From: Bacteroidales bacterium
Lineage (GTDB): Bacteria; Bacteroidota; Bacteroidia; Bacteroidales; VadinHA17
Assembly: GCA_021157415.1 (NCBI GenBank)
Contig: JAGGWN010000035.1
Location: 1-58,163, forward strand
Length of the DNA stretch: 58,163 bases
Reading direction: 5' to 3'
The notes under the pieces were generated by a model. The model saw only the letters and a program-made list of their open reading frames with translations. It did no database searches and had not been told where the DNA came from. Each line of letters starts with the position of its first letter. The first letter of the stretch is position 1. The position numbers and the translations under genes are program-made. Of this stretch, positions 9,375 to 18,800 are shown one piece after another.

Positions 9375-9580
9375 ACCTGTATTTTGTTTTTATTGGTTTA
9401 TTGTACTCATGCAATTTGTCGTATCCTACCCACACCCTCCCCTGAAAAACGGGAAAGATGAGTGAGTCAGCAATAATATAATACTCCTTTTTCAAAATCC
9501 CTGCAAATTTGTAGAATATTTCGTTAACATCCTGTTAAAAAATGTTAAACCCTGTTAGGCTGACAGATAATAATTTTGGT

Positions 9581-9588
9581 TAACTTTG
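9581..9588 (+). promoter_or_regulatory. Candidate -7 element for truA
   Basis: TAACTTTG matches the Bacteroidota -7 consensus TAnnTTTG and lies 18 bp before the truA start codon, giving a very short leader. A second match, TAATTTTG, lies at 9571-9578. No clear -33 TTTG box is seen at the expected distance. Confidence 0.5.
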
Positions 9589-9605
9589 CTTCATAAATCG
9601 GACCC

Positions 9606-10379
9606 ATGGATATCGATATCAACAATATCAAGAACCGGTATTTTATACAATTGGCTTTCAAAGGCACCCGTTTCCACGGCTGGCAGGTACAACCCAAAGC
9701 AAAAACAGTACAGGAGGAATTGAACAATGCCCTCTCCACTGTTCTCAAGGAAGAGATCGAAACGGTGGGTGCAGGACGAACAGATGCCGGAGTCCACGCA
9801 CGTTTTTATGTAGCACATTTTGATTCGGTCCGGGAAGAACCGGCCCGGGATGACAGGTTCATTTATCAACTGAATAGTCTTCTGCCTAACGATATTGCCA
9901 TTCACGCCATAACGCCGGTACCTCACACGGCACACGCCCGTTTTGATGCTCTTTCCCGAACCTATGAATATGTCATTACCACACAAAAAGATCCTTTCAG
10001 CCTTGAATTTGCCTATTTCTATCCACACAACCTGGATGTGCCGTTGATAAACCGGGCCTGCCGCATCATAAAACATTACCGGGATTTCGCCAGTTTCAGC
10101 AAAGTGAATACCGATGTAAAGACTTTTCATTGCAATATCATGGATGCCCGCTGGACCCAGGAAGATCACCGGTATATCTTCTCTATCACAGCCGACCGCT
10201 TTTTACGGAATATGGTTAGGGCCATTGTGGGTACCTTGCTGGATGTCGGACAGCAAAAAACGAACCTGGAAGATTTCAGACAGATTATCGAAACCAAGGA
10301 TCGCAGTGCAGCAGGCCGTTCCGTCCCGGCTCACGGACTGTTCCTGGTAAATATCAAATATCCGGCACACATTTTGTAA
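9606..10379 (+). CDS. truA: tRNA pseudouridine(38-40) synthase TruA
   Basis: A 257-aa enzyme converting uridines 38-40 in the anticodon stem-loop of several tRNAs to pseudouridine. The catalytic motif GAGRTDAGVHA contains the nucleophile Asp60, at the same number as in the E. coli enzyme. YDGT-like entry (FKGTRFHGWQVQ), the SRTYEY strand and the FLRNMVRAIVG motif near the end are all present. Full length for the family. Divergent from moxR, convergent with the RelA-type gene 80 bp away. The first Met is accepted because the conserved core begins only about ten residues later. Confidence 0.96.
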   Translation: MDIDINNIKNRYFIQLAFKGTRFHGWQVQPKAKTVQEELNNALSTVLKEEIETVGAGRTDAGVHARFYVAHFDSVREEPARDDRFIYQLNSLLPNDIAIHAITPVPHTAHARFDALSRTYEYVITTQKDPFSLEFAYFYPHNLDVPLINRACRIIKHYRDFASFSKVNTDVKTFHCNIMDARWTQEDHRYIFSITADRFLRNMVRAIVGTLLDVGQQKTNLEDFRQIIETKDRSAAGRSVPAHGLFLVNIKYPAHIL

Positions 10380-10416
10380 AACGATGCATATTGATTGACG
10401 AAGGATTTGCAGGAGG

Positions 10417-10440
10417 GATGACATGTCCTGTTCTGTCATC
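10417..10440. terminator. Weak hairpin between convergent truA and relA-type genes
   Basis: GATGACA at 10417-10423 pairs perfectly with TGTCATC at 10434-10440 around a 10-nt loop. It lies between two convergent stop codons, where a shared terminator would be expected, but no T-tract follows on either strand, so the assignment is tentative. Confidence 0.25.
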
Positions 10441-10459
10441 ATTGCCTGTCGTCCTTTCA

Positions 10460-12661
10460 TCATCCGTCCCCGTACCGGGACGCTTTTGTCACTCCTTTCA
10501 CTCTCATCAGCCTGTGCAGGATCGCCTCCAGATGATCGGCATTGGCCACGACTACTTTTATCCGTCCCTCAAAACTGCCTTTTTTTTCAGAAAATGAAAT
10601 AGACCTGATATTCACGCCCAGCTCATTGGATAACAGTTCCGTAATACGGTTTACCATACCTATTTCATCGGTTCCCGTCACACGGATCAATGCTTCAAAA
10701 GAGGGTTTGTCTTTCACATGGGTCCAGCGGACAGGGATTATCCGATATGGATACTTTTCCTTCATCCATTTGGCATTTGGACAGTCCTGCCGGTGTATCT
10801 TTATCCCCTCACTGATGGTAACAAAACCGAATACAGGATCCCCGAAGATAGGGTTACAACACCGGGCCAGGGTATAGTCGACATTCTTCATATTGCCATC
10901 GACCAGCAGAAAGTCTTCGTTTTTCTGCCGCACCTCCGATGGGAGGGTTTTCATGTCACCCCATGACTTTGGTTCCTCTGATCCCTTCTTTTGCGGGGCT
11001 GTTAATATTTCCTTGATCTCCAGCAGATCGATTTCTTCATCGGCGATTCTGGCATAAAGATCCCGGGCCAGTTTGGTGCGATAATGCTGTAATAATTTTT
11101 TCACGGTCTCATCCGAAAAAGGGATTTTCCAGTTCCGAAGACGGCGCATCAGCATTTCTCTGCCGTGGGCGGCAGCTTTCATCTGCTCCTCATTCAGGGA
11201 TTGCTTTATTTTCGAACGGGCTTTGGACGTCCTCACAAAAGCCAGCCAATCGGAAGCAGGTTTTTGATTTTTGGCAGTAATCACTTCAACCCTGTCTCCG
11301 GTTTGCAGGGTATGATGCAGGGGGACCACCCGGTTCTCTATCTTCCCTCCCGTACAATGCATGCCCACTTCGGAATGTATCGCAAAAGCAAAGTCCAGTA
11401 AAGTAGCTCCCTCCGGCAATCGCATCACGTCTCCTTTGGGTGTAAAGACAAAAATTTCTTTGGAATACAGGTTGAGCTTCATCTGGTCCACGATATCCTC
11501 CGACCGCGGATCATAATTTTCCAGAATCTCACGCACATTGCGCAACCACTCGTCTATCGCTTGTTCGCGACCTCCCTCTTTATATTTCCAGTGAGCCGCA
11601 AAACCCTTTTCAGCGATCTCATCCATCCGGGTGGTACGTATCTGCACTTCTATCCACTTTCCGGAAGGACCGGCTACGGTTGTGTGTAACGATTCGTAAC
11701 CGTTCGACTTCGGGATAGAGATCCAGTCCCGCAATCTCTTGGGATTCGGTGTATAAAGGTCCGTAACAACGGAATAAACTTTCCAGCAATCCTCTTTTTC
11801 CCTTTCGCCCAGGCTATCCAGGATAATCCTCACGGCAAAGATATCATACACTTCCTCAAAACCTACGTTTTGCTTTTTCATCTTGGCCCAGATAGAATGG
11901 ACTGATTTCAGCCTGCTCTTTATCGTAAACCGTAACCCCTGGGCTTCCAACCTTTTTTTCAACGGTTCAATAAAATCACGGATCAAACGGTTACGTGCAG
12001 CTTTTGTCTGAACAATCTTCTTCCGGATATCTTCATAAACTTCAGGCTCGAGATATTTCATCGACAGGTCTTCCAGCTCTGATTTCAGATTATATAAACC
12101 CAACCGATGAGCCAGGGGAGCATAAAGATAATATGCACCTGTAGAAATATTTACCTGGTCTTTTTGCGGCACTTTCTCCAGATGCCTCATCAGCTCGAGT
12201 TGCTCTGCCAGCCTGATCAGTATCACGCGTATGTCTCCAGCCAGGTTCAGGATCAACTGCCTGAAATTCTCCGACTGAACAGCTGCGAGATGCGGATCAA
12301 GTCCGGAGATTTTATTCAGCCCTTTGATGAGCTCTTTCACCTGGGGCCCGAATTCACTGTCAAAATATTCAGGTGGGATATTCCGTATCCGGCTGATGTC
12401 ATGGTACAGCGCACCGATCACTGAAACCACCCCCATACTCATCTGCTCCATCACAATACGGGCCACATTCATGGCATGTATCAGATAAGGCTCACCGGTA
12501 AAGCTCATTTCTTCGCCGGGCAGTGAAACCAAATGACGTATAGCTTTGCGGATATCGGCCTGCTCCTTCTCCGTCATATATTTCTTTACAGACCGGAGAA
12601 AACTCCTGTAACGGTTCCTGATCAGGGCAGCATTGTCATTTTTGGTAATATTTGCCTTCAT
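10460..12661 (-). CDS. RelA/SpoT-type (p)ppGpp synthetase with degenerate hydrolase domain
   Basis: A 733-aa long RSH protein, counted from the ATG at 12661; a TTG nine codons upstream is also open, but the ATG follows a purine-rich GGGGGGAAAA. Order: HD-type hydrolase region (about 40-165), (p)ppGpp synthetase (about 235-365 with SRLKSVHSIWAKM, YDIFAVRI, IPKSNGYESLHTTV, EVQIRT), TGS (about 402-465), zinc-finger/CC region (LARCCNP) and C-terminal ACT. In the hydrolase half His62 and HD (87-88) remain, but the usual ED after HD is RI and the KLADRLHN motif reads RLAEQLEL, so metal and catalytic positions are lost. It probably makes but does not degrade (p)ppGpp; a second RSH elsewhere would be needed. 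Confidence 0.9.
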   Translation of the reverse strand: MKANITKNDNAALIRNRYRSFLRSVKKYMTEKEQADIRKAIRHLVSLPGEEMSFTGEPYLIHAMNVARIVMEQMSMGVVSVIGALYHDISRIRNIPPEYFDSEFGPQVKELIKGLNKISGLDPHLAAVQSENFRQLILNLAGDIRVILIRLAEQLELMRHLEKVPQKDQVNISTGAYYLYAPLAHRLGLYNLKSELEDLSMKYLEPEVYEDIRKKIVQTKAARNRLIRDFIEPLKKRLEAQGLRFTIKSRLKSVHSIWAKMKKQNVGFEEVYDIFAVRIILDSLGEREKEDCWKVYSVVTDLYTPNPKRLRDWISIPKSNGYESLHTTVAGPSGKWIEVQIRTTRMDEIAEKGFAAHWKYKEGGREQAIDEWLRNVREILENYDPRSEDIVDQMKLNLYSKEIFVFTPKGDVMRLPEGATLLDFAFAIHSEVGMHCTGGKIENRVVPLHHTLQTGDRVEVITAKNQKPASDWLAFVRTSKARSKIKQSLNEEQMKAAAHGREMLMRRLRNWKIPFSDETVKKLLQHYRTKLARDLYARIADEEIDLLEIKEILTAPQKKGSEEPKSWGDMKTLPSEVRQKNEDFLLVDGNMKNVDYTLARCCNPIFGDPVFGFVTISEGIKIHRQDCPNAKWMKEKYPYRIIPVRWTHVKDKPSFEALIRVTGTDEIGMVNRITELLSNELGVNIRSISFSEKKGSFEGRIKVVVANADHLEAILHRLMRVKGVTKASRYGDG

Positions 12662-12810
12662 ATTTTCCCCCCGAACAATTCTTTGCAAAGATGGGGTAAT
12701 TTTTTGTAAATGAAATATGCGGATTCAAATCGTCTGCTTTTCTATGGCACTTGTTTTACATTTTTTACATTGATCCCAAATTCCTCAGTAGAAAATCCAA
12801 CATGCTTTCT

Positions 12811-12837
12811 ATGACGGAACGCAAAGGCGGATGAAAA
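12811..12837 (+). repeat. Short dispersed repeat, copy 1
   Basis: This run (core CGGAACGC-n-AAG-n-CGGAT followed by poly-A) matches 47661-47687 at most positions (about 22 of 27 by eye). Both copies are intergenic and end in an A-run. It may belong to a small repeated family or be the remnant of one. Confidence 0.5.
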
Positions 12838-13025
12838 AAATATATTTCTGTGAAAATATTAAATTTCCAAAGAACAATCTGGCATGCCCTTTAATAGATC
12901 GTTGAATCAAAAACGGTCAACCATATTCAGGGAAGCTCAGCTCTTCCAGACTCTTGTTTCCCGGCACTTGTCTCCTGGTGCCAACTTTCATCCCTCCCTT
13001 CCCTCCAAACCCCAAACATATTTCT

Positions 13026-13033
13026 TAACTTTG
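13026..13033 (+). promoter_or_regulatory. Candidate -7 element for mnmA
   Basis: TAACTTTG, identical to the element before truA, lies 20 bp upstream of the mnmA start. The same octamer at the same short distance from two tRNA-modification genes supports both as promoters. No -33 box was found. Confidence 0.5.
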
Positions 13034-13052
13034 CCCTTCAGATCAAACCAGC

Positions 13053-14285
13053 ATGAGGAAGAAAAAGGTAGTAGTAGGTCTGTCCGGAGGAGTGGACAGC
13101 AGTGTGGCAGCCTGTCTGCTCAAAGAACAGGGCTATGACGTTACCGGCATGTTCATGCGCAACTGGCACGATACCACCGGCCTGCTGGAAGGTGACTGCA
13201 CCTGGGAGGAGGACGAGATCCTGGCCCGCATGGTGGCGACAAAACTGGAGATCCCCTTTTTCGTGGTGGACCTGAGTGAAGAATACCGCAAACGCGTGGT
13301 GGATTACATGTTTGCCGAATACGACCGTGGCCGCACCCCTAACCCGGATGTTCTCTGTAACCGTGAGATCAAATTCGACCTGTTTGCTACAGAAGCCCGC
13401 AAACTTATCAGCAACTACGTAGGCACCTACGTAGATATTTTTATAGCCACCGGACATTACAGTCGCATTGAAAAGACTGTAAATAATAAAAAAGAGACGG
13501 TGTACAGGCTTCTGGCCGGCAAAGACAGAAACAAAGATCAAAGTTATTTCCTTTGTCAGCTTTCACAGGAACAGTTGGCCATGAGCCTTTTCCCGTTGGG
13601 AGAGGTAACCAAGCCGGAAGTCAGGAAGATTGCTGCCCGTTTTGCTCTGCCCACGGCCACACGCAAAGACTCGCAAGGCATCTGTTTTGTCGGCAAGGTT
13701 GACCTGCCTGCCTTCCTGCAGCAACAACTGAATGCAACAGAAGGAGAGGTAATCGAGATCTCCAAGAACGGCTTCACGCCTCCCGCCTACCCGGAAGGCT
13801 TACCAGACCAGGATATCGACATCGAAACGTTAACAACGATCTGTGCCGGTTTCCGTTTTTCCCCGCAAAGCGGCCAGGTGATCGGAAAACACCGTGGTGC
13901 TCATTTCTTTACCATCGGCCAGCGCAAGGGACTGAACATAGGCGGCAAGGCAGAACCTCTGTTCGTACTTTTTCCGGACGTAAAAAACAACCTTCTTTAT
14001 GTCGGACAGGGACATGACCATCCCGGACTGAACCGCAAGGGGTTGATCATTGCCCGGGACGAGATCCACTGGGTACGTCCCGACCTGGCCATGCAACCCG
14101 GCGAACAGCGCCGTTATCAGGTACGCATCCGCTACCGGCAGCCGCTGCAGGAAGCAGTCCTCTTCATGCGGGAAGAAGGGATGTATATCGTTTTTAAAAG
14201 GCTGCAGCGTGGTATCACCCCCGGCCAGTTTGCCGCCTGGTATGACGGCGACGAACTGTTGGGATCAGGAACGATAGCAGAGTAA
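13053..14285 (+). CDS. mnmA: tRNA-specific 2-thiouridylase MnmA
   Basis: A 410-aa enzyme that installs sulfur at C2 of wobble U34 in tRNA-Lys, -Glu and -Gln, using ATP and sulfur from a relay or cysteine desulfurase. PP-loop GLSGGVDSS (9-17), the nucleophilic Cys102 in PDVLCNREIKF, ATGHYSRI, the KDQSYFL motif and the second catalytic Cys (about 211) in SQGICFVGK are present. Slightly longer than the E. coli enzyme, mainly from an insert around residues 110-155 and the beta-rich C-terminal domain. Monocistronic by position, with its own -7 element and 175 bp before the next gene. Confidence 0.96.
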   Translation: MRKKKVVVGLSGGVDSSVAACLLKEQGYDVTGMFMRNWHDTTGLLEGDCTWEEDEILARMVATKLEIPFFVVDLSEEYRKRVVDYMFAEYDRGRTPNPDVLCNREIKFDLFATEARKLISNYVGTYVDIFIATGHYSRIEKTVNNKKETVYRLLAGKDRNKDQSYFLCQLSQEQLAMSLFPLGEVTKPEVRKIAARFALPTATRKDSQGICFVGKVDLPAFLQQQLNATEGEVIEISKNGFTPPAYPEGLPDQDIDIETLTTICAGFRFSPQSGQVIGKHRGAHFFTIGQRKGLNIGGKAEPLFVLFPDVKNNLLYVGQGHDHPGLNRKGLIIARDEIHWVRPDLAMQPGEQRRYQVRIRYRQPLQEAVLFMREEGMYIVFKRLQRGITPGQFAAWYDGDELLGSGTIAE

Positions 14286-14429
14286 CAAAGCAGTGGGGAG
14301 ATGAAGTAATGATACAAATATTATTTATCCCGCTCCAGGTAATCCGTTCAAATCCATATAATCTATGATCTTGTTTGCGGAAATATGCACGAACTGCGTA
14401 AAAATATTCTAATTTTTCCCCTAAAGCCT

Positions 14430-14437
14430 TATCTTTG
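14430..14437 (+). promoter_or_regulatory. Candidate -7 element for the UroD-like gene
   Basis: TATCTTTG matches TAnnTTTG and lies 24 bp before the start codon at 14461. It suggests the UroD-like gene is transcribed separately from mnmA. Confidence 0.45.
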
Positions 14438-14460
14438 ATAAACCATTAAGAACACCTGTC

Positions 14461-15735
14461 ATGACAAGTAAGGAACGTATTCAGGCATCCGTAAACCACC
14501 GGATACCGGACAAAGTGCCGGTGGATTTCGGAGCTACACCGGTAACAGGCATTCACGTGTTGGCGGTTGAGAACCTGAGAAAATATTTCGGTCTTTCCGA
14601 TCATCCTGTAAAAGTAAACGAACCTTATCAGATGCTGGGCGAGATCGAAGACGACCTGGCAGAAATTCTGGGTGTTGACACGGTGCCGGTCTCTCCGAAG
14701 AATACCATATTCGGTTTTGCCAATGAAGGGTGGAAAGAATTCAACGCTCCCTGGGGCCAGAAGGTGCTGGTACCGGAAAAGTTCAATGTCACGCGGGATG
14801 ACAGTGGGAATGTTTACATGTATCCACAGGGCGACACCCGTGTGGCACCCTGCGCCAAGATGCCGGCAAACGGCTATTTCTTCGATGCTCTCTCCCGGCA
14901 GGAACCTATCGATCACAACAACCTGCACCTGGAAGATAACCTGGAAGAGTTTACGGACATCTCTGAAGAAGATTTGGACTATTTCAAGAAAGAAGTGGAC
15001 AAAGTCTATGCCACCGGCAAGGCAGTGGTAGCCAACTTTGGCGGGATGGCCCTGGGAGACATTGCCCTGGTACCGGGACTGGACCTAAAACACCCCAAAG
15101 GCATTCGTGATGTGACCGAATGGTACATGGCTACCCTGATGCACCCGGACTACGTGGCCGCTATCTTTGATTATGAAACGGCCCTCGCCATTCGCCGTCT
15201 TGAAAAGATATATGCTGTCGTAGGTGACAAAGTGGATGTAGTCTATATCTGCGGAACGGATTTCGGCACACAGACCTCCCAGTTTTGCTCTGAAGAGACG
15301 TTACTCTCTTTATATGGACCCTACTATAAAAAGGTCACCGGATGGATCCACGAACATACACCCTGGAAAACTTTCAAACACTCCTGCGGTGCCGTAGAAC
15401 CTTTCATACAAGATTTTATCGGTTTCGGGTTTGATATACTCAACCCTGTGCAAGTCAGCGCCACCGGGATGGAACCGAAACATCTCAAGCACAGTTTCGG
15501 GAAAAACATCACTTTCTGGGGTGGCGGCGTGGACACCCAGCATGTCCTGCCCTTCGGCACACCGGAAGCAGTGGAGAAGCAGGTACTGGAACACTGTAAG
15601 ATTTTTTCCGAAAACGGAGGGTTCGTTTTCAACACCGTTCATAATATCCAGGCCAATGTCCCGGTGGAGAACATTGTGGCCATGCTGAATGCGGTGAGAA
15701 TATTCAACGGGGAGGAAAAAATCAACATAAGTTAG
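14461..15735 (+). CDS. Uroporphyrinogen decarboxylase-like (MtaA/CmuA superfamily) protein
   Basis: A 424-aa TIM-barrel protein of the UroD superfamily. It has the zinc-type motif KHSCG (His-x-Cys, about residues 303-307) seen in cobalamin- or coenzyme M-dependent methyltransferases such as MtaA and CmuA, but lacks the second Cys of those enzymes; the matching place reads VHNIQANVP (about 391-399). True HemE is about 350 aa and has no HxC, so this is unlikely to be haem biosynthesis. The subfamily with HNIQANVP is common in anaerobic Bacteroidota and Clostridia and is mostly uncharacterised; a methyl-group transfer or demethylation role is inference. No corrinoid protein gene is adjacent. Confidence 0.8.
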   Translation: MTSKERIQASVNHRIPDKVPVDFGATPVTGIHVLAVENLRKYFGLSDHPVKVNEPYQMLGEIEDDLAEILGVDTVPVSPKNTIFGFANEGWKEFNAPWGQKVLVPEKFNVTRDDSGNVYMYPQGDTRVAPCAKMPANGYFFDALSRQEPIDHNNLHLEDNLEEFTDISEEDLDYFKKEVDKVYATGKAVVANFGGMALGDIALVPGLDLKHPKGIRDVTEWYMATLMHPDYVAAIFDYETALAIRRLEKIYAVVGDKVDVVYICGTDFGTQTSQFCSEETLLSLYGPYYKKVTGWIHEHTPWKTFKHSCGAVEPFIQDFIGFGFDILNPVQVSATGMEPKHLKHSFGKNITFWGGGVDTQHVLPFGTPEAVEKQVLEHCKIFSENGGFVFNTVHNIQANVPVENIVAMLNAVRIFNGEEKINIS

Positions 15736-15877
15736 CAGGCATCACCTGCAACACCGGCCACCTGTGCCCTCCCGGACAGATGAAACCGGCTGTTTTTACC
15801 CGGATGACGCCGGACCCGTCCGTACCAGGCCGTGCAGACAGGAGGACAAAGCGGAGAAACAGAACCAAGTCCTTGCC
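15736..15877. other. Intergenic gap between convergent genes
   Basis: 142 bp between the stop codons of the UroD-like gene and the 3032-aa secreted protein. GC-rich for this genome, with several short CCGG-containing inverted pairs, but no stem followed by a T-tract that I would call a terminator. Confidence 0.4.
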
Positions 15878-18800
15878 TTATTGTATTATTATTTTCCTGA
15901 TTAACGTTTTATCCTCAGTTTCGAGCTTCACAAAGTATAGTCCCGGATGGAAGAAAGAAAGATTAAAAGACTCCTTGTTCTCTCCCGTCCAGTTCCGCAC
16001 CATGATGGTCTTTCCGGTCATATCCAGGATTCTGACATATCTCACGGTTGTCCGGAAAACTTCCACGGTGAGATGATCATGTGTGGGATTCGGATAGATC
16101 ATCACACGCGGGTCTGCATTCGGATTGTTGATGTCCGAAGCATTCGTCAGAAAAACATTTATCCTGGCGATTGAAGTCAGTTCACCGTCACTGACGAGGA
16201 GGAGGAAAGTAATCAGGGTTGTATCCATATCCTCCGGTACCGTAAACGAGGGTGTCATGTTGTATCTGTCATCCAGGACAATCCCCTCGGGGGCAAACCA
16301 CTCGAAAAGCAATTCATCATTGTCAGGATCAAAGGATGAAGATCCATCCAGATAATAACTGTTTCCACGGATAGCCGTAAAGTCTTTCCCTGCATCCGCC
16401 ACCGGAGCCTTGTTGACATTTTGAATTTTCCACGAGGCAGATGCGATATGGCTTCCCTGCAATCCGCTGATATACTTATGTATCTTTGTCAAATCAACAG
16501 AGATAATATATTCTCCGGGACGAACGCCGGCCGTGTCAAATCCGGTGATACTGTAAAGCGTATCTGCCATCTTCTGTATGGATAACCGGCTGATATCCAC
16601 CGGAACCCCATTGTTTGTTAAAGAAAACAGACTTTTGTCCGTGGGATTTTCCATGATTTTATCCGAAAGCACCAGCAGGATGGTGTCCGGGTGGAGGATT
16701 CCCGGAGTAGCAGGTATTCCCACCCATGATGCATGCATAGCTGTCTGGTCAATATATATTGACGTTTGTGTTGTGCTGAAATTATCATAACGGTTTAGGG
16801 CATGTACCTCAATTGTATTTGTTCCGGCCGCCGGGATGCTGACAGGAAAGGAATAAGTACCTGATCCTGGAATCATAGTGTCAGCCAACAATATGAGTGA
16901 GCCCGGAATATTCCGGTAGATTTCAATCTTTTGCACGGAAGTATCCGTTATCTCCATGCTAACGGAGAGATTTGTTTCGGAAGTAATGCCGTCTGTATCG
17001 GAGCATCCCAGATCGGGAGTAATACGCAGATCCGCTACCTGCCGGGGCAGGTTACGATCCACCGTCCACCGGTATTCTCTGATTTCCATACCGTTCAGGA
17101 GGGCACTGTCGCTGACATGGCTCAGATCAACCTTCAGGGTATAGTTTCCCGGATAGTAGGTCAGCATCCTGAATCCTGACAGAAACCAGGCATTTCCCTT
17201 CAAAGCATCTATATGTAACTGGGAAAGAGGTTGGCGGGTACCGTCTTTCCAGAGTTCAAGGGCTGACAAATCAAGACCTCTTACCGGTTCGCTGAAAAGG
17301 ATATTAATGGCTGTGGTATGCTGTGCATCCAGGCCTCCTTCAAACAATCGCGTGAAAGATACAATATCCGGAGGGGTGGTGTCTATATTCCATCCGGTGG
17401 TTTGTTGCATGATCCCTTTCTTCCCTTCGACAGTGGCAATATTGGGCAGATCCACCGTTAGAGTGTACTGTCCGTCTTGTGTCATCATGGTTTTCAGCCC
17501 GGAAATCCTGAATAGTCTGGCTTCGTTATCCATAAGCGTAATGGTCAGATCCCCCTGGACGGGTTTTCCGTCTTTTGAAAGGATAAAACGGGCAACCTTC
17601 ATCGTATATACATCAATAGGAAGGTTAAAGCGTACAAGCAGATAATCAAAGGGTGCTGAGCTGCCGCTTTCAGGTATTCCGATAAATTCTTCCACCAAAG
17701 GTGCGTTGACAAACTGCGACCAGGAGAGCTGTTTTCCCACTTCTCCGGCAAACCCCTTGTCGTCGGTGATCTCAGCAGTCTGAACCGTAAATACATAATA
17801 GCCGTCCCCTCCGGTAAATGGAGAGATATCAACGGAATAGGTTACTGAATCGATGGAAGTAATAGCCATTGCAGTGTCCAGCAAGTTCTCTCCGCCCTGT
17901 CGCCGCAGCATCAGATCATGCCAGTCAAAAGTAGCAGGGTCAACAGGTGTACTGAACGTTATGGTCACGCTTGTGACCGGTTCTGACACGACATTCCGGG
18001 CAGGTCCTTCCATTCTGAGGACGGATAAGACCCTTGAAGGTTTTTGTTTCCAGGCTACCGTATATTCCTGGGTGCCTGGATCGGCAAAGAAGTCGGTAAA
18101 ATGAAATTTATGCTCATAAACAGGATCTCTCCCATCGGGCAGCGTAACATGCGTCAGCCACCCGTTTTCCACGGGGATCACCTGCCCGTCATTACGGGTG
18201 ATGCTTACAATCCCGTAGTTTCCGCGGCCGGGGTCATCGAGCTCTATGTAGTTCCATCCTAATTTTGAGGCCACCACTTTCAGGGTATCTGTGAAGTCAG
18301 GCGCTTGAATCCCCCCCTCAAAAACGCCGGCATCGGCACCGGACACATCCAGTGTCACATCCCCCTGTGACAAGTAGATAGCGTCGGGACATTCGTGGAT
18401 ATCCTGGATTTCATTCACCAGAAAATCCTGCATTCCGTCATCTGAACCGCCATACACGCGGATACTTCTGATCAGTTCATGAAGTCGGGCACCGCTTACC
18501 ATACTCAGATCTGGATTTCCCCGGCTGTCGAGATGAGAGAGTTGCGTTTCGTAATGGACGAAGTGCCCCATCAGGTCGCTGGTAAACCACCATTGGCCCG
18601 TGGTAGCTGTCTTAGGAGGTATGTTCCCGAAGTCAATATTGGTAAGACCCAGCTGACGAGGCTGACCGTTGAGGTTAGACCCGGTCAGTTCAAAATGCAC
18701 AGCCAGTCCCTTTTCATTGTCCACGATCTCGGGCTGGGCCGATTCAATCTGTACCTTTTTAGCTGTTCCGTACCCATTATTTACGACCATGACAGCCAAC

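Larger units (their letters stand above)
12662..13052. other. Intergenic region between divergent relA-type gene and mnmA
   Basis: About 390 bp without a convincing gene. It holds a short dispersed repeat (12811-12837, second copy at 47661-47687) and the mnmA -7 element (13026-13033). The small frames across it have no homology signal I recognise and start or end arbitrarily. Confidence 0.6.

Noticed and set aside
14286-14460. Possible tRNA-like arm (CGTTCAAATCC) between mnmA and the UroD-like gene
   Set aside because: No acceptor stem, anticodon arm or D-arm could be drawn around it; only the isolated T-loop-like string matches.
14461-15735. HemE (uroporphyrinogen decarboxylase)
   Set aside because: Length and the HxC motif indicate the methyltransferase-type subgroup and not haem biosynthesis.
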